Below, in pieces: positions 8,615 to 17,735 of a stretch of 64,000 bases of DNA; the stretch's first letter is position 1, and each line of letters starts with the position of its first letter. The notes under the pieces were generated by a model that made no database searches, was not told the DNA's origin, and was given only the letters and a program-made list of their open reading frames with translations. Source of the DNA: Aquibium microcysteis (GTDB taxonomy: Bacteria; Pseudomonadota; Alphaproteobacteria; Rhizobiales; Rhizobiaceae); assembly GCF_014495845.1 (NCBI RefSeq), contig NZ_CP061080.1, positions 4,392,001 to 4,456,000 of the forward strand. The letters run 5' to 3'. The translations under genes were made by a program, and so were the position numbers.

Positions 8615-9097
8615 ATGTCGATCTATGTCGTGATGGAGCCGCCGCCGCGGCGCGGCTCGGATGCCGTCGAAGTCTATGTCCGAGACGGCTTCCACTGGCT
8701 CGGCTTCCTGCTGCCGCTGGTATGGCTGCTCTGGAACCGCCTGTGGCTCGAGACGGCGGTGCTGCTGGCGCTCATGCTCGGGCTGGGCGCGCTCGCCGAG
8801 ACCTCGGGGTCGGCGGAGATGGTCGTGGGCGGCCTCACCGTCCTCCTCTCCATCTATGTCGGCCTCGAAGGGTCGGCGTTGCGGGTCTGGGCGCTTCGCC
8901 GTCGCGGCTATCGTGAGTGGGGTGTCGTCGACGCAGAGAACCGCGCCGACGCCGAGGTTCGCCATCTCGCCGCCCGCTCCGATGAAGCCCCCGACGCGCA
9001 GCGTCCGCTGCCGCCGATCCGGGAAGGGTCGGCGCCTGCGCAGGCGGCCGGGAACGAACCGGAACTCGGCCTGTTCGGCTATCCCGGAAGGACCTGA
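8615..9097 (+). CDS. DUF2628-family membrane protein
   Basis: A 160-residue protein with a short cytoplasmic start (MSIYVVMEPP), then a hydrophobic block from about residue 28 to 87 (GFLLPLVWLLW, TAVLLALMLGLGAL, MVVGGLTVLLSIYVGLEG) and a charged, low-complexity tail. The VYVRDGFHWLGFLLPLVWLLWNRLW pattern is that of DUF2628, a membrane family of unknown function regularly placed between hisB and hisH in rhizobia. Nine bases separate it from hisB and three from hisH, so it is co-transcribed with the pathway. No enzymatic motif is visible. Confidence 0.82.
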   Translation: MSIYVVMEPPPRRGSDAVEVYVRDGFHWLGFLLPLVWLLWNRLWLETAVLLALMLGLGALAETSGSAEMVVGGLTVLLSIYVGLEGSALRVWALRRRGYREWGVVDAENRADAEVRHLAARSDEAPDAQRPLPPIREGSAPAQAAGNEPELGLFGYPGRT

Positions 9098-9100
9098 AGC

Positions 9101-9751
9101 ATGCGCGTGGCGATCATCGACTATGGTTCGGGCAATCTCCGCTCGGCCACCAAGGCTTTCGAACGCGCGTCCCGAGAAAGTGGGGCGGATGCGACGATCG
9201 ACCTGACGGACGATGCCGAGAGGGTGCGGACGGCCGACCGCATCGTCCTTCCGGGCGTCGGCGCCTATGCCGATTGCGCGGCCGGCCTCCACGCCGTTCC
9301 GGGCATGTGGGAGGCGATCGAGGAATCGACACTGAGGATGGGACGGCCCTTTCTCGGGATCTGCGTCGGCATGCAGCTGATGTCGGAACGCGGGCTGGAG
9401 AAGACGACGACGCGCGGCTTCGGCTGGATCGCCGGCGACGTCAGGGAGATCGAGCCCGCCGATCCGTCGCTGAAGATCCCGCAGATCGGCTGGAACACGA
9501 TTCACGTGAAACATCCGCATCCGCTCTTCGAGGGCATTCCGACCGGCGATGGTGGCCTGCACGCCTATTTCGTGCACTCCTATCATCTCGCCGCGACAAG
9601 TCCCGACCAGGTTCTGGCCGTGACCGACTACGGCGGCGAGGTGACCGCAGCGGTGGGCCGCGACAACATGGCGGGCACCCAGTTCCACCCCGAGAAGAGC
9701 CAGGCGCTCGGCCTGGCCCTGATCGCTAACTTCCTGAAATGGAGACCCTGA
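9101..9751 (+). CDS. hisH: Imidazole glycerol phosphate synthase, glutaminase subunit HisH
   Basis: A 216-residue class I glutamine amidotransferase that supplies ammonia to HisF. The nucleophile is C88 in GICVGMQLM; the catalytic His-Glu pair is H196/E198 in FHPEKS. The N-terminus [13 protein letters not shown] is typical. The stop codon overlaps the start of the DUF1330 gene, so coupling is likely. Confidence 0.97.
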   Translation: MRVAIIDYGSGNLRSATKAFERASRESGADATIDLTDDAERVRTADRIVLPGVGAYADCAAGLHAVPGMWEAIEESTLRMGRPFLGICVGMQLMSERGLEKTTTRGFGWIAGDVREIEPADPSLKIPQIGWNTIHVKHPHPLFEGIPTGDGGLHAYFVHSYHLAATSPDQVLAVTDYGGEVTAAVGRDNMAGTQFHPEKSQALGLALIANFLKWRP

Positions 9752-10038
9752 TGAAGAAGGGCTACTGGATGGCGATGGTCGACATCACCGATCCCGACAC
9801 CTACCCGCGCTACGTCGCCGCCAACAAGGCGGCGTTCGACAAGTACGGTGCGAAGTTCCTGGTTCGCGGGGGACAGGGCGAGGTGCTCGAAGGTCCCAGG
9901 GCGACGCGGCTGGTCATCATCGAGTTCGAGAGCTACCAGACCGCGCTCGACTGTTTCCATTCGCCGGAATACCAGGCCGCCCTGAAGCTGCGCGAGGCCG
10001 CGTCGACCGCCCACATGGCCGTCGTCGAAGGCGTCTGA
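9751..10038 (+). CDS. DUF1330-family protein
   Basis: A small 95-residue protein of the dimeric alpha-beta barrel type DUF1330: [34 protein letters not shown], and [20 protein letters not shown] are the family landmarks. No reaction is established for the family. I chose the ATG overlapping the hisH stop, because GGAG lies six bases ahead of it; an in-frame ATG 12 bases upstream is possible. It is located between hisH and hisA with a four-base gap to hisA. Confidence 0.86.
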   Translation: MKKGYWMAMVDITDPDTYPRYVAANKAAFDKYGAKFLVRGGQGEVLEGPRATRLVIIEFESYQTALDCFHSPEYQAALKLREAASTAHMAVVEGV

Positions 10039-10042
10039 CCCG

Positions 10043-10798
10043 ATGATCCTCTTTCCCGCGATCGACCTCAAGGACGGCCGGTGCGTCCGCCTCAAGCTCG
10101 GCGACATGGCGACCGCGACGGTGTACAACGAGGACCCGGCCGCGCAGGCTCGTGCCTTCCAGGACCAGGGCTTCGAGTGGCTGCACGTGGTGGACCTGAA
10201 CGGCGCCTTCGAAGGCGCGAGCGTCAATGGCGCAGCCGTCGAGGCGATCCTGAAGGCGACCGCCAATCCGGTCCAGCTCGGCGGCGGCATCCGCACGCTG
10301 GCCCACATCGAAGCCTGGCTGGACAAGGGCCTCGCCCGCGTCATCCTCGGCACGGTCGCGGTGCGCGACCCCGATCTGGTGAAGGAGGCCTGCCGGCTCT
10401 TCCCCGGCAAGGTGGCGGTGGGCATCGACGCCAGGGGCGGCAAGGTCGCCGTCGAAGGCTGGGCGGAAGCCTCGACGCTCGGCGTGATCGAACTGGCGAA
10501 GAAGTTCGAGGGGGCCGGCGTCGCGGCGATCATCTTCACCGACATCGACCGCGACGGCGTGCTGGCCGGCATCAACTGGGAATCGACCATCGAGCTCGCG
10601 GATGCGGTTTCCATTCCCGTCATCGCCTCCGGCGGGCTGGCATCGATCGCCGACATCGTCCGCATGACCATGCCGGACGCGCGCAAGCTCGAAGGTGCGA
10701 TCTCGGGCCGTGCGCTGTATGACGGCCGCATCGACCCGGTCGAGGCGCTGTCCATCCTGAGCGGCAATTCAAAGCCGCCGCGCGGCATGCTAGACTGA
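10043..10798 (+). CDS. hisA: ProFAR isomerase HisA
   Basis: A 251-residue TIM-barrel enzyme that converts ProFAR to PRFAR. Landmarks are [15 protein letters not shown] with the catalytic Asp (residue 8), the phosphate loop [16 protein letters not shown], the second Asp in [15 protein letters not shown] and the VIASGGLAS phosphate site. It feeds HisH/HisF, encoded on either side. The next gene, a Uma2-type nuclease, begins only four bases later. Confidence 0.97.
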   Translation: MILFPAIDLKDGRCVRLKLGDMATATVYNEDPAAQARAFQDQGFEWLHVVDLNGAFEGASVNGAAVEAILKATANPVQLGGGIRTLAHIEAWLDKGLARVILGTVAVRDPDLVKEACRLFPGKVAVGIDARGGKVAVEGWAEASTLGVIELAKKFEGAGVAAIIFTDIDRDGVLAGINWESTIELADAVSIPVIASGGLASIADIVRMTMPDARKLEGAISGRALYDGRIDPVEALSILSGNSKPPRGMLD

Positions 10799-10802
10799 CG
10801 GC

Positions 10803-11381
10803 ATGAACATCCAGTCGAGACTGCCGACCACTCCGGACGAATTCCTGCGCTGGAACGAAGGGCGCGAGGGCAGGCGCGAGTTCGTGAACGGGAGGGTGGT
10901 CGAGATGATGATCAACGTGACCCGTGATCACTGGCGCCTCGCAAACCGCCTCGAGCGCCAGATCGCTGCACAACTCGGCGACGAGGCGTATGATGTCGGA
11001 ACCACGGACCACGGTGTCCTGACGGCGGACGGTATCCGGTATCCGGATGTCATGGTCGACAAGGTGATCGCCGATGGCAAGGCGCTGGCGGCAACGTCGC
11101 CGCTGCTCATCGCCGAGGTACTCTCGAAGTCCAGCCTTGCCGACGATTTCGGACCGAAGGCGCGTGACTACCAGAGCCTGTCGAGCCTGCGTCACTACCT
11201 GACCGTCTCGCAGGACGAGGTTCGCATCTGGGTCTGGTCGCGCAGAGATGATGGGCAGTGGCAGTCGCCGGTGATCCATGAAACCGGATCGATCGCTCTG
11301 ACGATCGATGGCAGGAGCGTCGTCATCGACCTGAAGTCGCTGTACGCCGGCATAGCAAACCCTGCCGCAGCCGAAAGTTAG
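10803..11381 (+). CDS. Uma2-family (DUF820) putative endonuclease
   Basis: A 192-residue protein of the Uma2 group, a restriction-endonuclease-like PD-(D/E)xK fold. It begins with TTPDEFLRWNEGREGRREFVNGRVVEM, and the probable active-site elements are RYPDVMV and IAEVLSKSSLADD. Uma2 proteins are extremely common in cyanobacteria and sporadic elsewhere; no biological role is established. It sits between hisA and hisF, four bases after hisA and 42 before hisF, which is not a usual partner of the pathway and suggests a late insertion. Confidence 0.85.
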   Translation: MNIQSRLPTTPDEFLRWNEGREGRREFVNGRVVEMMINVTRDHWRLANRLERQIAAQLGDEAYDVGTTDHGVLTADGIRYPDVMVDKVIADGKALAATSPLLIAEVLSKSSLADDFGPKARDYQSLSSLRHYLTVSQDEVRIWVWSRRDDGQWQSPVIHETGSIALTIDGRSVVIDLKSLYAGIANPAAAES

Positions 11382-11423
11382 GTCTTTGCACCTCCGCGTC
11401 GACCGCATTGGAAACGGACCCTC

Positions 11424-12218
11424 ATGACCCTCAAATCCCGCGTCATCCCCTGTCTCGACGTCAAGGATGGCCGTGTCGTCAAGGGCGTCAACTTCGTCGA
11501 CCTGATCGATGCCGGAGACCCTGTCGAGGCCGCGCGCGCCTATGACGCGGCCGGCGCAGACGAACTCTGCTTCCTCGACATCACGGCCTCCTCCGACGAC
11601 CGCGAGACCATCTTCGACGTCGTGGCCCGTACTGCCGAACAGTGCTTCATGCCGCTGACCGTGGGTGGAGGGGTGCGCACGGTCGCCGACATCCGCAGGC
11701 TGCTGCTGGCCGGTGCCGACAAGGTGTCGATCAACACGGCGGCGGTGAAGAACCCGGACTTCGTCGCCGAGGCGGCCGACAAGTTCGGGAACCAGTGCAT
11801 CGTCGTGGCGATCGACGCCAAGAAGGTGTCGCAGCCCGGCGAGACGGACCGCTGGGAGATCTTCACCCATGGCGGCCGCACGCCGACCGGCATCGACGCG
11901 ATCGACTTCGCCCGGCTGGTGGTCGACAAGGGGGCGGGCGAGATCCTGCTCACCTCGATGGACCGCGACGGCACCAAGGCGGGATACGACCTGGCCGTCA
12001 CCCGCGCGATCGCAGATGCGGTGCGCGTGCCGGTGATCGCGTCCGGCGGCGTCGGCACGCTCGATCACCTGGTCGAGGGTATCCGCGACGGCCATGCGAC
12101 GGCGGTGCTCGCCGCCTCGATCTTCCATTTCGGCACCTACACGATCGCCGAAGCCAAGGCGTACATGGCGGCGGCGGGGCTCGCGATGCGACTCGACTCC
12201 GGCGTGCAACCGCACTAG
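11424..12218 (+). CDS. hisF: Imidazole glycerol phosphate synthase cyclase subunit HisF
   Basis: A 264-residue TIM barrel that joins PRFAR with ammonia from HisH to give IGP and AICAR. Catalytic Asp residues are in [15 protein letters not shown] (about residue 11) and [15 protein letters not shown] (about residue 180); phosphate loops are [14 protein letters not shown] and [12 protein letters not shown]. Length and motifs are standard. It follows Uma2 and precedes hisE by nine bases. Confidence 0.97.
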   Translation: MTLKSRVIPCLDVKDGRVVKGVNFVDLIDAGDPVEAARAYDAAGADELCFLDITASSDDRETIFDVVARTAEQCFMPLTVGGGVRTVADIRRLLLAGADKVSINTAAVKNPDFVAEAADKFGNQCIVVAIDAKKVSQPGETDRWEIFTHGGRTPTGIDAIDFARLVVDKGAGEILLTSMDRDGTKAGYDLAVTRAIADAVRVPVIASGGVGTLDHLVEGIRDGHATAVLAASIFHFGTYTIAEAKAYMAAAGLAMRLDSGVQPH

Positions 12219-12227
12219 ACGCCTGCC

Positions 12228-12551
12228 ATGAGCGACTTTTCCATCGACGACCTCGAACGGATCGTGGCCGAACGCGCCCGGTCCGGCGATGCCAATTCCT
12301 GGACCGCCCGGCTCTTCGCCTCGGGCATGGACCGTGCGGCCAAGAAGCTCGGCGAGGAGGCCGTCGAGACCGTGATCGCGGCCGTGCGGAAGGACGCGGA
12401 CGGCCTCGTATCGGAGAGTGCGGACCTCCTCTATCATTGGCTGGTCGTGCTCGCGATCGCCGGCATTCCCGTCTCGCGCGTCATGGCAGAACTCGAACGG
12501 CGCACGGCGCAGTCGGGCCTCGCGGAAAAGGCCGCCCGCGCCGGCCAGTGA
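12228..12551 (+). CDS. hisE: Phosphoribosyl-ATP pyrophosphatase
   Basis: A 107-residue all-alpha MazG-like enzyme that hydrolyses PR-ATP to PR-AMP, the second step of histidine synthesis. The family pattern [12 protein letters not shown] and the [14 protein letters not shown] motif with acidic metal ligands are clear. HisI is not encoded here, so the two activities are separate in this organism, as expected for alphaproteobacteria. It is followed after 38 bases by coaA. Confidence 0.95.
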   Translation: MSDFSIDDLERIVAERARSGDANSWTARLFASGMDRAAKKLGEEAVETVIAAVRKDADGLVSESADLLYHWLVVLAIAGIPVSRVMAELERRTAQSGLAEKAARAGQ

Positions 12552-12589
12552 AGACCGCGGGGACGAGGGATTCCGGAACCAAGACCGCC

Positions 12590-13549
12590 ATGGACCAGCT
12601 TGCACCCGAAGTGAAATACTCGCCCTACCGGGTTTTTTCGGCGGAGCGATGGGCCGAATTCCGCGCCGACACGCCGCTGACGCTCACCGAAGACGAGGTC
12701 CAGCGGCTGAGTTCGCTCAACGATCCGATCGACCTCGACGAGGTGCGGCGCATCTACCTGTCGCTGTCGCGGCTGCTGTCGGCGCATGTCGAGGCGACGC
12801 AGCTCCTGTTCCGGCAGCGCCAGGCCTTCTTCAACGCCTCGGAGACGAAGAAGACTCCCTTCATCATCGGCATCGCCGGATCGGTGGCGGTGGGCAAGTC
12901 CGCCACGGCCCGTATCCTGAAGGAACTGCTGGCGCGATGGCCGTCGAGCCCCAAGGTCGATCTCGTGACCACGGACGGGTTCCTCTATCCCAACGAGGTG
13001 CTGCGCCGCGAGAACCTGATGGAGCGCAAGGGCTTTCCAGACAGCTACGACGTCGGCGCGCTGCTGCGGTTCCTCTCGGCCATCAAATCCGGCGAGCCGA
13101 ACGTGCCGGCGCCGCTCTACTCGCATTTCACCTATGACGTGCTGCCCGGACAGTATGCGGCGATCGACCGGCCCGACATCCTGATCTTCGAGGGCATCAA
13201 CGTCCTGCAGACCCGCGATCTGCCGAAGGACGGGCGCGCCGTTCCGGTCGTCTCCGATTTCTTCGACTTCTCGATCTACATCGACGCCGACGAGAGCCTG
13301 ATCCACAAGTGGTACATCAACCGCTTCATGCGGCTGCGGGAGACGGCCTTCCGAAGCCCGGACTCCTTCTTTCATCGCTACTCCACCCTGTCGGAAGATT
13401 CGGCGCGGGCCATCGCCGAAGGTCTCTGGGCCAACATCAACCTGAAGAATCTTCGCGAGAATATCCTGCCCACCCGTCCGCGCGCCGACCTGATCCTGCG
13501 CAAGGGCGCGAACCACCGCGTCGAGGAAGTGGCGCTGCGCCGGCTCTGA
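12590..13549 (+). CDS. coaA: Type I pantothenate kinase
   Basis: A 319-residue kinase that starts coenzyme A synthesis. It opens with [15 protein letters not shown]; the P-loop [11 protein letters not shown] is at residues 94-104, followed by [10 protein letters not shown] and ESYDVG-like [15 protein letters not shown]. Length and order fit bacterial CoaA. Placement after hisE is usual in rhizobia; the operon probably ends here. The start ATG is the one giving the standard N-terminus; upstream in-frame sequence overlaps hisF/hisE in another frame and is rejected. Confidence 0.97.
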   Translation: MDQLAPEVKYSPYRVFSAERWAEFRADTPLTLTEDEVQRLSSLNDPIDLDEVRRIYLSLSRLLSAHVEATQLLFRQRQAFFNASETKKTPFIIGIAGSVAVGKSATARILKELLARWPSSPKVDLVTTDGFLYPNEVLRRENLMERKGFPDSYDVGALLRFLSAIKSGEPNVPAPLYSHFTYDVLPGQYAAIDRPDILIFEGINVLQTRDLPKDGRAVPVVSDFFDFSIYIDADESLIHKWYINRFMRLRETAFRSPDSFFHRYSTLSEDSARAIAEGLWANINLKNLRENILPTRPRADLILRKGANHRVEEVALRRL

Positions 13550-13565
13550 ACCGGACCGGTCCGGT
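13550..13565. other. Perfect 16-bp palindrome just after coaA
   Basis: ACCGGACCGGTCCGGT begins at the last base of the stop region of coaA. It could fold as a hairpin at the 3' end of the his-coaA transcript. There is no T-run, so an intrinsic terminator is not supported. The remaining 228 bases up to alkB show no gene. Confidence 0.3.
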
Positions 13566-13793
13566 ATCAAGGACGCACGTCCTGCGCCGACGGCCTCCGG
13601 CCGCGTGTGTCGCGGGGAGGCAGGAGGGAGCGCGGGCAGGCGGGCGGCGGGTGTGGATAGAATTTCTGCAAGAGGTTGATTTCGTTGAACCGGGATGGCG
13701 CGGCGCCGGCTCGGACGGGCGCGGGGAATGCGGGGACCGTTCACTTAGATCGGGGGCACAAACCGTCCGCCGGCACCGCGGGGGTTTCCCGAA

Positions 13794-14432
13794 TCAAGTC
13801 AACTGACCCCGCATTTCGCCCGGTCGCGTCACCCGGCGCAGCGTCAGGTTGATGCGGCCGCCGTTCTTCAGCAGCGCCGACGTCGATGGATAGATGCGGT
13901 CGACGCCGTGGAAGGCGAGGCGGCCTTCGCCGCCGAGGATGACGACATCGCCGCTGTCGAGACGGATGGACGTGGTGCGTCCGCCGCGGGTCGTCTCGCC
14001 CACCCGGAAGAGGCAGGAATCGCCGAGCGAGACCGAGACCACCGGCGCGGTCAGGTCCTGCTCGTCGCGGTCCTGGTGCAGGCCCATCTTCGCATCCTCG
14101 GCATAGAAGTTGACGAGGCAGGCTTCCGGCGGAGAGGGGTGGTTCGCGACCGCGTCCCAGAGATCGAGAAGCGGCTTCGGGATCGCCGGCCAGGGCAGGC
14201 CGGTGACCGGATGCGTCGGCTGGTAGCGGTAGCCGCGGTCGCGGTCGGTGACCCAGCCGAGCACGCCGCAATTGGTCATGCGCACGCTCATCGGCTTGCC
14301 GCTTCGCGGCATTCCGGGCCGGTAGAGCGGTGCTGCCGCCACCACCGCGCGGATCTCCTCGACCAGCGCGCGCTGCGCCGCGACGTCGAGATGGCCGGGA
14401 ATGTGCTTCACTCCGCGCGGCAGGACGGTCAT
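13794..14432 (-). CDS. alkB: AlkB-type 2-oxoglutarate/Fe(II) DNA dealkylase
   Basis: A 212-residue dioxygenase that should remove N-methyl lesions such as 1-meA and 3-meC from nucleic acids. Iron ligands are H119 and D121 in GLHQDRDEQD and H175 in RLAFHGVDRIYPS; the 2-oxoglutarate arginine and substrate segment are in GRINLTLRRVTRPG. MTNCGVLGWVTDRDRGYRY matches the AlkB nucleotide-recognition lid. The ATG at 14432 gives the standard N-terminus; a longer in-frame reading is rich in Arg and unlike the family. It is convergent with coaA and stands alone. Confidence 0.93.
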   Translation of the reverse strand: MTVLPRGVKHIPGHLDVAAQRALVEEIRAVVAAAPLYRPGMPRSGKPMSVRMTNCGVLGWVTDRDRGYRYQPTHPVTGLPWPAIPKPLLDLWDAVANHPSPPEACLVNFYAEDAKMGLHQDRDEQDLTAPVVSVSLGDSCLFRVGETTRGGRTTSIRLDSGDVVILGGEGRLAFHGVDRIYPSTSALLKNGGRINLTLRRVTRPGEMRGQLT

Positions 14433-14580
14433 GTGCGTCGCTGTGCCTCCTCCATGGACCGGGAAGAGAATGTGGCGCCGATCTGCGGCGCGACAACCGG
14501 AATCCGCGCGGGCCATCGACAACCCGGGATCCCGCCGGTGCCGCGCGGTTTGCAGCACCGGCGCACGCGCGAACCGAGTC

Positions 14581-15714
14581 CTACTTGTCGACGCCGCCCC
14601 AGATCGCCTCGGCGGTCTTCACCACGAGCTCGAGCTTGCGCTTCTGGTCGTCGGCGGTGATCTTGTTGCCTTCCTCGGTGGAGGCGAAGCCGCATTGCGG
14701 CGCGATGCCGAGCTGGTCGAGGTCGGCATATTGCGAGGCCGCCTCGAACTTGCGCTTCAGATCGTCGATCGATTCCAGCTCACCGGTCTTGGTGGTGATG
14801 AAGCCCGGCAGGACGCGCTTGCTGCCCTTCGGCAGCAGCCGCAGCGGCTCCAGTCCGCCGGCCCGCTCGCTGTCGTATTCCATGAAGTAGATGTCGACGC
14901 CGGTCTTGTTGAAGATCGCGTCGGCGGCGGGATCGTAGGCGCCTTCGGCGGCATAGGTGGACACGAAGTTGCCGCGGCACATGTGCATGCCGATGACCAT
15001 GTCGGCCGGCCGGTCCTTGATCGCCTCGTGCATCATCCAGGCATAGCGGTCGATCAGCCAGTCGGGATCCATGCCCTCGGCCTGCTTGGCCGCCCGGTGC
15101 TTCGGGTCGCACAGATAGGCGAAGAAGATGTCGTCCATCTGCAGGTAGCGGCAGCCGGCGTCGTAGAAGGCCCGGACCGCCTTGGCGTAGGTGGCGGCGA
15201 GGTCGGAAAACAGCGCCTCGGGATCGTCCTGGTATTCCTTCGGCTTGATGTCGGCCCTGGCGGTGCGGAAATGGCAGCAGCTCGGGCCGGGGATCGAGAT
15301 CTTCGGCGTCGCCTTCGTGTTGGCGGCGACGAAGCGGAAATGCTCGATCATCGGATGGTCGGAGGGGAAGTCGAGCTTGCCGGTGATCGTCGGGAAGATC
15401 GGCCGCAGCTTCACGCCGTGGAACTGCACGCCCTCGTCGCGCTGTTCGAGGTCGAGGCCGGTCAGGTCGCCCATGAAGTCGTAGTGCCAGAAGGACCGGC
15501 GGATCTCGCCATCGGTGACGGCGGGAATGCCGACGTCTTCCTGCAGCTTGATGACGTCGCGGATCGCCGCGTCCTCCACCGCCTTCAGTTCGGCCGCGTC
15601 GATCGACTTCTCGTCGAAGAACTTCCGGCGCGCCGCCTTCACGGAATCGGGCCTGAGCAGGCTGCCGACGTGATCGGCGCGGTAGGGCGGCTTGGCGACG
15701 CTTGTTGACGACAC
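14581..15714 (-). CDS. MetE-like cobalamin-independent methyltransferase (C-terminal-domain type)
   Basis: A 377-residue protein related to the catalytic half of MetE (COG0620). Zinc-ligand candidates are H and C in IGMHMCRGN, E in IYFMEYD, and C in GIAPQCGFAST, in the usual H-C-E-C order. It lacks the N-terminal MetE domain, so it is not a complete MetE; such short forms act on varied methyl or thiol substrates, and the real substrate cannot be read. GTG is the start, preceded by GGGAGAAG. It is divergent from the TRAP binding-protein gene. Confidence 0.86.
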   Translation of the reverse strand: MSSTSVAKPPYRADHVGSLLRPDSVKAARRKFFDEKSIDAAELKAVEDAAIRDVIKLQEDVGIPAVTDGEIRRSFWHYDFMGDLTGLDLEQRDEGVQFHGVKLRPIFPTITGKLDFPSDHPMIEHFRFVAANTKATPKISIPGPSCCHFRTARADIKPKEYQDDPEALFSDLAATYAKAVRAFYDAGCRYLQMDDIFFAYLCDPKHRAAKQAEGMDPDWLIDRYAWMMHEAIKDRPADMVIGMHMCRGNFVSTYAAEGAYDPAADAIFNKTGVDIYFMEYDSERAGGLEPLRLLPKGSKRVLPGFITTKTGELESIDDLKRKFEAASQYADLDQLGIAPQCGFASTEEGNKITADDQKRKLELVVKTAEAIWGGVDK

Positions 15715-15848
15715 GGTTCTTCTCCCTTCAGGATTGATCTGCCGGCGGCTTACGCCACTTGACGCGCGGCTGTCGAGGCCCCCGCCGACGCGCGCAGGCG
15801 TCGCCTGCCATCATGCGTAACCCCGCGCACTTCCTTACAACCGGCCAC

Positions 15849-15877
15849 TTTCCATCGAAAAGGTTTTACCTTATAAC
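15849..15877 (+). promoter_or_regulatory. Candidate sigma-70 promoter for the TRAP binding-protein gene
   Basis: TTTCCA at 15849-15854 and TATAAC at 15872-15877 are separated by 17 bases, giving a five-of-six -10 box and a four-of-six -35 box. The region is AT-rich compared with the surroundings and lies 28 bases ahead of the start codon. Confidence 0.5.
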
Positions 15878-15904
15878 AAAGGGATGCCAAAGGGAGGTGC
15901 TTCA

Positions 15905-16936
15905 ATGAACATGCTGAAATGCTCCATCGCCGCCGTGGTCGCGCTCGGCGCCATGACGGTCTCGTCTTTCGCGCAGGACGTTTCCCTGCGGCTCCACCAG
16001 ATGCTGCCGCCGCAGGCGACGATCCCGGCCAAGGCTCTCAAGCCCTGGGCCGAGAAGGTGATGAAGGAATCCGGCGGCCGCATCAAGATCGACCAGTTCG
16101 ACGCCATGGCGCTGGGCGGCAAGCCGCCGGAGCTCTACGACCAGGCCAAGGACGGCGCGGTCGACATCATCTGGACCGTCATCGGCTACACGCCCGGCCG
16201 CTTCCCGACCACGGAAGCGTTCGAGCTTCCCTTCATGATGACGACCGGCGAGGCGACGTCGAAGGCTCTGCAGGAATATTGCGAAAAGCACTGCATGGAC
16301 GAGTTCGCCGACGTGAAGGTGATCGCCTGGCATGCGCACGGCCCGGGCCTGATCCACTCGAAGAACCCCGTCAACAAGCTCGAGGACATGAACGGCCTCA
16401 AGATCCGCGGCGGTTCGCGCACCATCAACCTGATGCTCGAGAAGCTGGGCTCCACCCCTGTCGGCATGCCCGTTCCGGCCGTGTCGGAAGCACTGTCCAA
16501 GGGGGTGATCGACGCGACCACCATCCCGTGGGAGGTGACGCCGTCGCTGAAGGTCTCGGAACTGGTGAAGAACCACACCACCTTCTCCGGCAAGAACGGC
16601 CTCTACACCCAGACCTTCGTCGTCGCGATGAACAAGTCGGCCTACGACGCGCTGCCGGACGACCTCAAGAAGGTCATCGACGACAATTCGGGCATCGAGA
16701 CCGCAGCCTTCTTCGGCCGCGTGATGGACGAGGGCGACGTCGCCGGAAAGTCGATCGCCGAAAAGCTCGGCAACAACATCATCGTGCTGGACGAGGCCGA
16801 GACGCAGCGCTGGAAGGACACCGCCACGCCGCTGGTCGAGGCCTGGGAGGCCGAGATGACGGCCAAGGGCAAGGACGGCAAGGCGCTGGTCGAGGAGGCC
16901 AGGGCGCTGGTGGAGAAGCATTCGACCGGGATGTGA
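15905..16936 (+). CDS. TRAP transporter solute-binding protein (DctP type)
   Basis: A 343-residue periplasmic binding protein with a Sec signal (MNMLKCSIAAVVALGAMTVS, cleavage after SSFA). The DctP fold is shown by LRLHQMLPPQATIPAKALKPWAE, DGAVDIIWTVIGYTPGRFP, MNGLKIRGGSRTINLMLEKLG, and the VSEALSKGVIDATTIPWE segment. The family binds organic acids through a conserved arginine; the ligand is not evident. The ATG has a strong GGAGGT six bases upstream. No DctQ/DctM membrane genes are in the window, so it is an orphan that must work with a distant permease. A strong terminator follows. Confidence 0.9.
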   Translation: MNMLKCSIAAVVALGAMTVSSFAQDVSLRLHQMLPPQATIPAKALKPWAEKVMKESGGRIKIDQFDAMALGGKPPELYDQAKDGAVDIIWTVIGYTPGRFPTTEAFELPFMMTTGEATSKALQEYCEKHCMDEFADVKVIAWHAHGPGLIHSKNPVNKLEDMNGLKIRGGSRTINLMLEKLGSTPVGMPVPAVSEALSKGVIDATTIPWEVTPSLKVSELVKNHTTFSGKNGLYTQTFVVAMNKSAYDALPDDLKKVIDDNSGIETAAFFGRVMDEGDVAGKSIAEKLGNNIIVLDEAETQRWKDTATPLVEAWEAEMTAKGKDGKALVEEARALVEKHSTGM

Positions 16937-16960
16937 CCGGCAGACCCCTTTCGATCTTCG

Positions 16961-16994
16961 AACGGCCGCGGGCTCCCCGCGGCCGTTTCGTTTT
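16961..16994 (+). terminator. Rho-independent terminator after the TRAP binding-protein gene
   Basis: A perfect 11-bp stem (AACGGCCGCGG / CCGCGGCCGTT) with a five-base loop GCTCC is followed by TCGTTTT. It lies 25 bases after the stop codon and should end the monocistronic message. Confidence 0.85.
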
Positions 16995-17057
16995 GCGGCA
17001 CTTCAAGCCGGCACGCCGGGGCGGTATCGTGGTGGTGCGGAAGGAGGAGACCGTATC

Positions 17058-17678
17058 ATGTCCGAAAGCGCGCATCTCGTGGCGACACTGTTTCGCAGGG
17101 CCGCAGGCCGCCCCCGCTTCATCGTCGCAATCGCCGGGCCGCCCGGCGCGGGAAAGTCGACGCTGGCCGAGGCGCTGCTGCCGTTGTTCCCGGAGGGGTC
17201 CGCCGCAATCGTGCCGATGGACGGGTTCCACTTCGACAATGCCGTCCTCGACCGGCGCGGCCTGCGTCCGCGCAAGGGTGCGCCGGAAACCTTCGACGTC
17301 GCCGGCCTGATCGCGACGCTGAGACGCATCCGTGCGGGCGACGCGGACGTCGCGGTGCCGCTGTTCGACCGGGCGGCCGATCTCGCGCGGGCCGGCGCGG
17401 CCGTCGTGCCCCGCGACGTCCGTTTCGTGCTGGTGGAGGGCAACTACCTCCTGTCGGACGAGGCGCCGTGGCACGGGCTGGCGCCCCTCTTCGACTTCGC
17501 CGTCTTTCTCGACGTCGCGGAGCACGAACTGGAGCGCCGCCTGGTGGACCGCTGGCTGCAGCATGGGCATTCGCACGAGGAAGCCGTCGCGCGCGCTTTT
17601 TCCAACGATATCCCGAATGCGCGTCGCGTTCTGGCGCGCCGCCGCCCCGCCGATGTGGAATGGGGAGGGGACGCGTAA
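17058..17678 (+). CDS. P-loop nucleoside/carbohydrate kinase (uridine-kinase-like)
   Basis: A 206-residue kinase of the phosphoribulokinase/uridine kinase fold. Walker A is GPPGAGKS at residues 27-34; IVPMDGFHFDNAVLDRRG and the FVLVEGNYLL segment follow, as in FrcK-type and CoaA-like small kinases of rhizobia. It is probably cytoplasmic, and the phosphorylated substrate is not known. It is 57 bases upstream of the 3-hydroxyisobutyrate-dehydrogenase-like gene, so the two may act on the same compound. The start ATG follows GGAGGAG. Confidence 0.82.
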   Translation: MSESAHLVATLFRRAAGRPRFIVAIAGPPGAGKSTLAEALLPLFPEGSAAIVPMDGFHFDNAVLDRRGLRPRKGAPETFDVAGLIATLRRIRAGDADVAVPLFDRAADLARAGAAVVPRDVRFVLVEGNYLLSDEAPWHGLAPLFDFAVFLDVAEHELERRLVDRWLQHGHSHEEAVARAFSNDIPNARRVLARRRPADVEWGGDA

Positions 17679-17735
17679 GACTCCGCGCGTCCGGGGTCTT
17701 CGTGACCAGAACTGCAAACAGGCGGGGAAAATCAC

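Noticed and set aside
13566..13793. Possible small gene between coaA and alkB
   Set aside because: Open frames here continue from shadows of neighbours and lack starts with ribosome sites; nothing resembling a protein family.
15715..15848. SAM riboswitch ahead of the MetE-like gene
   Set aside because: No conserved core or pseudoknot pattern could be recognised by eye in this 134-base spacer.
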